The position numbers and the translations under genes are program-made. Shown here one piece after another: positions 55,706 to 64,000 of a stretch of DNA of 64,000 bases. Below the pieces are notes generated by a model, which was given only the letters and a program-made list of their open reading frames with translations, did not search any database and was not told the origin of the DNA. This DNA is from Harmothoe impar. Taxonomy: Eukaryota > Annelida > Polychaeta > Phyllodocida > Polynoidae. The stretch spans positions 28,543,955 to 28,607,954 of the forward strand of contig OX381704.1 of the NCBI GenBank assembly GCA_947462335.1. The letters run 5' to 3'. Position 1 is the stretch's first letter. The number at the start of each line of letters is the position of its first letter.

Positions 55706-56010
55706 CAGTGGCGGATCCAGGATTTTTCAGAGGGGGGGGCCCAAACCTGGGCAACCAAGGAGTGACTGTATGTTCCCGCGCGCAGCGCAAACGAAGCGCA
55801 GCAGCCATAGGGGGGTTTGGGGGCATCCCCCCCCCAAAGAAAAGGCTGATGGTCTAGACTGTGTTTATATGGTATTGTTCCCTTCTCTCTTTCTCCTCTC
55901 TTTTCTCCTCTTTTCTCCTCTCTTCTTCTGCTCTTTTTTTTTTTTTTTTTTTTTTTTTTGGGGGGGGGGGGGCCAAGGCCCGTCGGGCCCCCCCCCTGGA
56001 TCCGCCAATG
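55706..56010. mobile_element. hAT-like MITE, CAGTGGCGGATCCAGG termini (305 bp)
   Basis: The left end CAGTGGCGGATCCAGG mirrors the right end CCTGGATCCGCCAATG. The copy is flanked by CATTA on both sides. The interior has G-runs, a long T-run followed by a G-run, and GGGGGG-rich sequence. CAGTGGCGGAT starts are common in hAT-derived MITEs; the 5-bp flank is shorter than the usual 8 bp. Open frames with VADPGF-type sequence across it are repeat artefacts. Confidence 0.75.
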
Positions 56011-58800
56011 CATTATTAAGGTTTTTTAGAGAGTAAACTAGAAAGCCTGAATATTATGTACAAAAAACACAAAATTGTACAAATTTTGATTATCAAATTG
56101 ATTTAAATATACCAGTAACCTCTATTTAACATCATTTCCTATCTAAATTCTTGCCTTATACTACATTTCTTGATGCAAATATTTCCCCGGGGTATTCGGG
56201 CCTGCAAACATTTAGCCGGGCCTGCAGAATTACAAATCTGGAGGACCGAATGTCCTGCAAGGTGAAAAACTTTTCGTATAGACTGATCATATGAAACCAC
56301 CTGGTGAGGCAACCAACAGTAGTTTGGTACCAGTAGCAACCACAAGGCAGAGCCACTATATATTCTTTAGATGATTGTTACAAGAGACACACTTTTGATT
56401 CTTTATAGGTCCACTATGTCTAAATAGTGTGGTTAAGAGATGTCAATAAATAAGCTTTCCAGTTAACTTACCTGAATCAGATGTGATGACAGACTACACA
56501 ATATATTCCAAGAACATCAACAGTATACGGGACTAGCGTATTAGGCTGTGGGGGCCGCCATCTTGGCTCAGAGCAATGCATTGTGGTTAGGCCCCTGATT
56601 CCAGAGCAGTGCATCATGGGAGAATTTCTTATCAGCCCCTTTGTTCAAGGTGTGAGGGGAGGAGACTAGCTTGATAAGGATATGGAGTTTAGCCCCCGAC
56701 TACCTCAGGTACCAGGATGTGCTAGTCCCATATAGAGCTTAGTCACCATATTTTTTAGTATGGGAAATAAACATAAGGCTGGGCACTATCTGTGCGAGAC
56801 GTAATGTGTGGCACTGCTTACTAATTCATATAGATCTGATATTGGCATCTAATATGTGGCCAATGGTCTGTAGAATGTAGTGTGAGGTAGATATAACTTA
56901 GCCCTTTCACACAGGGGGAAGTGGTAGACATGACAACATATCTTGTTTTTGACCTGTCTGGGGCAATAACCTCACCTACTCACTTCTCTCACATGCCTCA
57001 ACTGGCCTGTCCACTAATTATATACACCTATTGAGCCCCCCACCCTACCTTGCCATAAGTACAGGATCCACCTTATCTGCAGGCCACTCAATTGATTTTG
57101 ACTCCTGCTCTTTTGACAGGTCAATTGCTGTTGACTCTTCAGGAATGGAGAGTCAAACTCATTTGACTCTCCTCCACAGGTGTCACATGGGAGACAAACT
57201 GCAACCCTGCCTGTCAGAGTCGTGGTGACTCCTTTACTTTTCTGTGTGTATGCCAAATATTAATAAAGGGTATGTTTTATGTTACCCGACCCTACCAAAA
57301 AACAGGGCCGACCCTAGATATTTTTATCCAATTTAGAAAAAGTGTTTATATTTTAAGTAATTTTGGGGATATTTCAGAGTCGATTTGATGTTCATGAGTC
57401 AATGGCATTGTCAGCGAGTCAACGCAAAAGTTTGCGAGTCAATTTTGGGATGCTTTACAGGCCAAAGTTATTGTTCTTTAAGTACAAATAGGAGAAAACT
57501 GACATTTCTAATGTGGGACTGCCATCATTCTACCCAGAAGTAGTTGATTTACAGTGGTACCACCTTACTCACGAGTCCAGAAGGTCATTCTGCAGTAGCC
57601 CTAATATGAAGAACCTCTGCCCTTATCACAAAGTTCATTCACCACTGTCTCACTCTAACCTCTCTTTCGAAACTCCCGTTATTCTCTCGCAGGGTCATCA
57701 CTCCACTGATAGCCGCAACCTTTGGGATACGTGCAAGATACATGTCTCTTCCCGGTTTCTAATAACCCATTTCCTGCATTACAATTCATGCTGCTCTAAA
57801 CACGTTCATGGTCTTATAATTTCCCGATGCCATTGCCTCTGTTCTTTCTGTTTGGCTTGATCTGCAGGGGAAATACCGATTGTGTGGGTGCAAACAGTAT
57901 CATACGTCTAACTGCATCGATATCGTGTGGGAACATATCATTTTGGGTTGGGTACCTGGGTATGCTTGGAGGTGATGGCCACATGGGTCGGGCCCTTATT
58001 AGGGTAGACCATTACAGTGATCGGTTCCATTACTGACACTAATCATCCTATCCCCTCCCTTAACCACATACCTCCCAGCACGCACCCCATGCAGTGCCCC
58101 CCCCCCGCTCACAGCCATTTTCACTCACTCCATGTGCAACTTAGCCTCACCGCCAGTCGCACTTTTAACTTCTGATTCACAGCACCCCCCCCCCCCAAAA
58201 AAAAGGGTCATATTTTCGCCAAAATTCTTCAGAACAACGGCATTTCTTTACCAAAATCCCTTTCACCAAGTGTGACTCCTCAGGAAAATTTGCTAACACC
58301 TAGGCATTCAATTCCAAAACCGCCCTCAGCAAGGGTCACTTTTGACCAAAATCCCCCTCACCAAGGGAAAGGGTTGTCAAAGGGCCAGAAGCACACCCGT
58401 GTAAATTTGTTTTCGAGTCCCCCCCCCCAGGAGCTGACCAACAAACCCTCCCATATAGACTATATAATTATATATAGAGAGAGAGATACCACTCTATACC
58501 CTACCCCTACAAGCACCTACCTACCAACCTGCCCTATGAGCAGCTCGGACCTACCCCAAGCAGGCCTTAACCTTACCCCCACGCACCGGGGGCCAAATTG
58601 GCTGGCACTAGCGTGCAGTCGGGTCATTTCAACAAACCAGGCCAGCCATTACATACCCTTCTCAGGAAGCCACATACAATGGTGAAAGAGGTTATCACGA
58701 ACAGATTTCACAGAAATAACTTTCCATTACAGGGTCCCAACTAATAGGTCCTTCCACTTACTGGGAAGTGTCTTGTTGATGTACAATACAACGGATGCCG
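56011..58800. other. non-coding stretch with one YY1-like motif and a dispersed-repeat trace
   Basis: GCCGCCATCTTGG lies at 56,554-56,566. GTTACCCGACCCT...GGGCCGACCCTAGA at about 57,280-57,320 is shared with about 24,940-24,990 in reverse and marks a dispersed repeat. Poly-C runs occur at 58,099, 58,185 and 58,420. The 115- and 137-residue frames here lack recognisable domains. Confidence 0.45.
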
Positions 58801-58819
58801 GATTTATTTTTATATATAT

Positions 58820-58871
58820 GTGGTGTAGTGGTTAGCATTCCTCCGGATAGGGCAGCCTGGGTTCGAGTTCA
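58820..58871 (+). repeat. tRNA-like SINE head or tRNA remnant
   Basis: TGGTGTAGTGG at 58,821-58,831 matches the Pol III A box and GGTTCGAGTTC at 58,860-58,870 matches the B box. The start-to-start spacing is 39 bp, slightly short for a tRNA, and no acceptor stem or intact anticodon arm was found. A SINE promoter is the likeliest reading; no second copy was seen in the window. Confidence 0.6.
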
Positions 58872-59284
58872 AACAGCTCTATAAAATGCTTGTCAGTTAT
58901 TATATGCGCGACCCCCCTGTTTTACGTATTTGGACAAATAGTATTAGTTTGCCTTGACCGTTTTTATTGTATTTTACTCTTGTTTCTTATTCGCCTCCCA
59001 TATTCCCTCTTTGTATTCGAATACTTCCCTAGATACAAGAAGGAGGTACTCCCTCTGATGGTTTCTGAAATGCCAATAGGTTAACACATTATTAATGAGG
59101 GTGTAAGTGATTGGAGCATTGATCAAGTAATGGGAGTTTAAACCTAAATGTCTTGCGTGCAGAGCAGACTTTCCAAATGACATTCACCATTTGAATACTG
59201 CAGCCCCTTGTAGGTCTAGCAACAAAAACAAGGATTTGGTCTTTAGAAACATATCGCCCTTCTTTTCACCCCTCACGCAACACA

Positions 59285-59833
59285 TGTGAGGCCCCTAAGT
59301 CGCAAATGGCCCTGATCCCGCAATTCTTTGCCAGATTGGGGCCAACCACATACCGACCCTATATGACAATAATTTTTCATTGGGGTCCAGGACCACCTAT
59401 GATATCATAGAAAACCTTACAAATGTTCAAAGCACATGACAAATGTACATCCAAAGTAGGTGAGTTCACTCATAACTGGATCACTCAGAGATAACATCCT
59501 AATATTTCAGAGTAACATATTTATACTATGGCATTTGAAGAGACCAGTCCGAAGAAAATTGATTGATGAGAATCTAGATGAATTACCTGTATTTTCGTAT
59601 TATGTTGGTAACATAATCATGACAGTCAATTAAAAGGAGAAATGGCAGAAAAATATAGGTTTCCTAATTATCTAAATACAATAACATCATTAATCACAAT
59701 TCACTTTAATATTATGGCGATTCTTAGTTCAAGACCTTTGTTGGTTAAGAACCAAGGACTGCTAGTTAGGGACGTGGCAAAGTTATTTGCCCCCTGTCCT
59801 GTTAGAGGCGCTTTTCGAGATAGGGGCCTCACA
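59285..59833. mobile_element. TIR element, TGTGAGGCCCCTA termini, copy 1 (549 bp)
   Basis: TGTGAGGCCCCTAAGTCG at the left mirrors CGAGATAGGGGCCTCACA at the right, with about 25-bp imperfect arms. It is non-coding. The second member is at 60,267-60,917. Confidence 0.6.
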
Positions 59834-60266
59834 GCCCATCCTCCCATAAGGCCTTCAACCACCCCATCCCAGTAACCCAAAGACTTGCCCGACTTGCTGT
59901 ATCCCGTCCATTAGTTGGATTAAATCCCCGTCCAAGGCACTCTACCCTGCAACAACGTTCCTCGAATGGTCTCACAGTCTCACCACAGCACTTAACCAAT
60001 TACTTGTCTCTTTCCAGTGTAGAAAGCAAAGAGGGACAACTTGAGTATTCAAGCAGAGTTACAGTTAAAGTTGTTTCCAAGACATATTCTACATCTAAGT
60101 TTCTGCGGGTAGGAACTGCCACGCTGGTATTTAATCATTGTTTCTTTATGATTCCCTGTTTTATCGACATTTCATCTTTCCATATTTGAGACATAGGAAC
60201 CACATTTTAACAGCCTGTATCTCACAAAGATTTGAGAGATAGGGGCCAATTGAGAGATAGGGACAT

Positions 60267-60917
60267 GTCAGGCCCCTACCCTACTAGAGATCCCCAAGTT
60301 TCAAAGACCTATCCAGCAAAAGCATTTGTAATTCATCCTTAGAACTATGTCTTACTTCTGCAGCAAGAAAGCAGGCCTTACAAGAACACAATCATTTGAG
60401 GCTAGGCCAAAAGAATAGAAAGAATGTGTGTGTTGGGTAACCAGACCCTAGACCAAATGGGCCAACCCTAAAAAAAGTTCTAATTTTGAGGATGGAATTT
60501 CGTCCGCCCACCCCCCTCAAGAGAGGTTACGATTTTTTCCGGCCAACCCCTCAGGGACATATTTTTAAGCCTCCCTCCCAAATCCATCAAATGCCCTGTA
60601 GTTGTTAAATCCCTTCCCCTTTCCTACTAAGGGACTGGTAATTGATTATCAACAGGGGGAAGCTGGTGAGAAGTCTCGAACCCTCCTGAGGGGGTGGGGG
60701 AGAGGACATTACTAAGGGTGTCGTTGGTAGGAATAACATCAAATGTCCTATAAATGATCTATATATCCATATATAGCACCTATCTTTAACCAACATGACA
60801 TTTTTGAGGGATAAGGGCTTTGAGGGATAGGGACATGCCAGATGTATTTGAGAGTTAGGATCTGCACCTGGTCCCTATATCTCAAACGGACCAATTTTGA
60901 GGGATACGGGCCTCACA
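60267..60917. mobile_element. TIR element, TGTSAGGCCC termini, copy 2 (about 650 bp)
   Basis: Left TGTCAGGCCCCTACCC and right GGGATACGGGCCTCACAA resemble the ends of 59,285-59,833. GAGAGATAGGG- and GAGGGATAGGGACATG-type motifs repeat near both ends. More decayed than copy 1. Confidence 0.5.
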
Positions 60918-63900
60918 AGTGTGGCTTTAAATAGAGTGGGATTTTAAAGGAATTTGACAGCAAACTACTCAACCATCCAACTATAGTGTTTTGTATGAAA
61001 TATCAACCTCAGTGCTCATCATAGAAAAGTTCAATCTTACTTATAATATTATACACAATTCGTAAAATTATCATTTGTAAATCGATTTCAAATCGTATTT
61101 TGTGAACGTCATTGAAGTCGGTGAGACTCCATCTGTAGTAAGGATGGGCCTCCCACGACATCTATGAGACAGTGAACCTCGAAGAATTGAAGAACCACAA
61201 AAAAGTATGCATTGTAATGATAACCTCGCCAATCTTGTAGAGATGTGACCTTGCAGGCCCGGAGACCCAGCAGCAGTCGGTGTGGCAGTCTGTGCACGTC
61301 TGGGGGAGGGCCTTTTGTTGATATAGGACCTCAGGGTGGGGTGGACTTTGACTGTCGGTGACCAATCTCTACAGGTCATCAGTCAGCGTGACGGTACGTC
61401 GATAGGTGCTGTCACCAGACGGCACCACCTCCTGTAAGCTGGGGAAGGCTGTAAGGACAAGCAGTAAGGGGCCTTCCAGCACCGCCAGTGTAGGGCATGT
61501 AATGGTCATAGTAAAGGACATGTTGGTATGGGAATCAAATGGATGTGAGATATCAGGACAGGCAATGAAGGGCATGTAACAATAGTAAAGTAGTATATAT
61601 TATGTCATTACTGGAATCATATGGGAGATATCGGGACAGGCAGTGGAAGTATTATAAGGACAATAGTCATCCCAGCTAGCAAGAGTATGTTAAGCCAACG
61701 TCAGCAATGGTCGGCAGAGTGGTGAGAAGTAATTTAATGTTTTGCCAACGTTGGTCTGCCAATGTTTGGTACAACCTCAGATAACTCATGTGGTACTAAC
61801 CTTGGTGTAATCTTTCTCGGTGTAATCTCCCTCATATCACCTCTCCTCTAATCAGGTAACCACACTATACTTGGTAAATTTATGTTTACCAACACTTTGT
61901 CTCCAACCTCTACCAGGGGATGGGAATCGAAGGTTGTATGAAGATATTTCTGTCCAGATGTATACTGGGGTAATCGTCTCTGATCAATTTGAAAGTGTGT
62001 ACTTTGGATAGCCAGATAATAGTCCCACATCAAGTCACCTCTAGAATGGAGGAGCCTAACATTTTGACCCCACTTTTAAACTCCATTCATGTCTATGATA
62101 TTCTACAGTCCTAATAAAAGATTAAACACACATAGTGGGACAGAATGGGTAGTAATGGGACCAGGAGGGTCGCTGAGAGACATGTTGAACAGCGAGGGAG
62201 GATCATGTAAGGACAGTCATGGCAGGTTGGTATGTGAAGCAATGCATGGTAGTAAGTGAAAGTGAAGTGGACGATTGGTGGACGGAGGGTATGGCAGCTT
62301 GGTATGTGAGATTGGGTAGTTGGAAGTAAAGGCTTGTCAGCCAGGGACATGACAGAAGAACTTCAAGGCATCCTAGGAGGTTACGGCGATGGTTGAACGT
62401 ACTTTGAATAAACTTAATAGCACACAGATTAGAAAGGGATTAGAAAGGGAATATGTCAGAATGGCAAGTTAAGAGCATATTTGATATAATCATTAGACAT
62501 GTAACAATAACAGAAGAATGTGTAATAGATCAATAGTTCTCCCGGTGGGAATGCATAGGCTGCAAGGTCAAACTTACAATTGTGCAAACATGGACAATGC
62601 TGCTGTTGGCCTGATTAAATCTGATTGGTGTCTCGTTGGTACTTACAATGACCGTTATGTACCTACACGGTACCTTACTCCTCAACCCGGAAGGCTATGA
62701 GTTGGTTTTTTAATAGAGAAGACTAAGTGTTTTTCACCACTTATTGGTACATTTATCAACCACTTTGCCTTTAGCAAGGCTGTGGTGACTGAGATATAGC
62801 GAGAGTCGCATATGACGGCGGTGGTGGGAGGTAGACTGTGACCATGGGTGGGCGGCAGTTTAAAGCTTTTGGACCTGGGTAGAACCTTGCTGGACAGGGA
62901 ATGCTCTGTTGTCAGAAGGTGGGGTACAGAGCTTCCCACCCCCACCACTACTGTTGCACCAACAACCTCCCCGTCCCCTAGCTCCTCCAGGCGCCACCCT
63001 GGGTCAGGCCTGCAGAGATCGGGCGTTGGCCTTGGCCTTGGCTTGTCTCCTCCTGGGCGGCCCTGATTGGGTCGATGTGTTATCACTGTGGCCATGTTAG
63101 CAGCCTGGTGGCTTCTCCCACATAGTATTAGTGTGCCGGAGGACATTGACGTCGTCCCCGGCCTCTTTATGTCGGCCAATGCCGACACAGAGTGGGGCAA
63201 CGCCCCCGAATCAATTCTCCTGAATGGTAGAAATTATGAGTGGAAGCAGCGGAAAGTGAAGTTGGAGTTTATCGGTTCTGATTCTTTTTTTTATCATCAA
63301 AAGAGCACTTGGCTAATGCAAAAGAGTAGGTTTTGCTGCATTTTATAATGCCTGCTTTGACTGTGGTGATAACGATTTCTGAGGCGGGGGCGAGGCTCTA
63401 GTTGAATAAACTCATAATGATGAAGGACTGTTCCTAGCCCATCAGGAGGGCATGTTGCTGACACCCGTTGTGCCGCCAGCAATAAAATGGATGAGGAAGC
63501 CGCCGTCTCTGGTGAAACAATTACTTACACGTTATCCCCAAATATCTTTATCGATAAGCACTCTGTTATAAGCTCATCGAGTCTACGATGGAGCTTTAGA
63601 GGCATGCACGTCTGGGTTAGAGTATTATTGCCGAGCACGATTTATGCTTACATCAGCAGTAAATCTATTCAACAACACGAGCAGGCAACAGGAAAGAGGT
63701 AATACATTTTGAAGTGTGTCTGGTGTGATGATCCCTCAAATTATTTATTCCATTGAATAGTGCTGAGGTGAGTGTGGCCAATGGGCGATTTGTTTAAAGG
63801 GGGGAGGTGGGGGTCGGTGCATTTCTGCACGAAATCCTTTGGGTCCCCCACCCCCTCCGTTGTCAGAAAAATGAACACGCCCTTACAGGGGCTAGACTAT

Positions 63901-64000
63901 CACAATATATTATCAGATGGCAAATGTATAGAAAGAAATATAGTGATTATGCTAGATCACAAAAGCGTATCTTTTCGATTGATTTAGACTGTTCATAATC
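60918..64000. other. non-coding or unassigned stretch
   Basis: Several 60-170-residue open frames occur, for example on the minus strand at 61,071-61,575 and 62,682-63,200, with moderately higher GC at 62,840-63,200. None has a recognised domain, consistent splice junctions or a duplicate. An exon of an unidentified gene here cannot be excluded. Confidence 0.35.

Noticed and set aside
55510..56036. ORFs with VADPGFFRGGG-type sequence
   Set aside because: They run across the hAT-like MITE terminus, a well-known source of spurious predictions.
62682..63200. 172-residue minus-strand ORF in a GC-richer patch
   Set aside because: No recognised motif, competing frames on the plus strand, no splice or promoter support. 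Kept only as an unassigned stretch.

Overview
The window looks like intergenic or intronic DNA from an animal genome, most likely a marine or aquatic invertebrate. Supporting signs are long AT and CT microsatellites, several minisatellites, many short terminal-inverted-repeat elements, and a tyrosine-recombinase retrotransposon with animal-style codon use and a strong Kozak start. The species cannot be fixed from the sequence. I found no convincing host protein-coding exon, rRNA or intact tRNA. Almost all long open frames outside the retrotransposon are by-products of repeats.

The one clearly functional-looking unit is a complete retrotransposon at 18,597-23,415. It is bounded by two 247-bp direct repeats that differ at one base, and it encodes a zinc-finger Gag-like protein, a reverse transcriptase plus RNase H, and a tyrosine recombinase with all catalytic residues. 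This is the DIRS/Ngaro order without integrase, protease or methyltransferase. Gag and Pol lie in one reading frame separated by a single UAG, so Pol could be made by stop-codon readthrough. The recombinase frame overlaps the end of Pol in the -1 frame, and its stop codon overlaps the right terminal repeat.

Layout. 1-0.56 kb: 36-37-bp minisatellite and CT-rich tract. 1.05-1.83 kb: CpG-rich segment. 4.17-4.34 kb: short hairpins spaced 35 bp apart. 5.2-11.5 kb: a TTAA-flanked MITE, with identical 374-, 128- and 737-bp blocks rearranged around it, plus a TA-flanked MITE and a T/A-rich fold-back. 12.6-14.8 kb: two small palindromic MITEs. 15.4-24.7 kb: diverged local duplications hosting the retrotransposon. 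25.1-25.9 kb: a TIR element with a nested 88-bp MITE, then an AT microsatellite. 27.2-29.9 kb: tandem and inverted repeats. 30.8-32.7 kb: a fold-back element inside an AT microsatellite, then 20- and 21-bp minisatellites. 35.0-36.4 kb: tandem YY1-like motifs, a hairpin and a 146-bp satellite carrying RFX/X-box-like palindromes. 38.4-42.5 kb: further fold-backs and a CT microsatellite. 44.0-45.4 kb: an unrecognised basic, Ser-rich ORF with a degenerate hammerhead-like motif downstream, possibly a retroelement remnant. 46.1-55.4 kb: two diverged copies of a multi-kilobase segment around a TIR element. 55.7-60.9 kb: a hAT-like MITE, a tRNA-like SINE head and a two-member fold-back family. 61-64 kb: unassigned.

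Coordinates of diverged repeats are by-eye alignments. Family names are given only where motifs support them.
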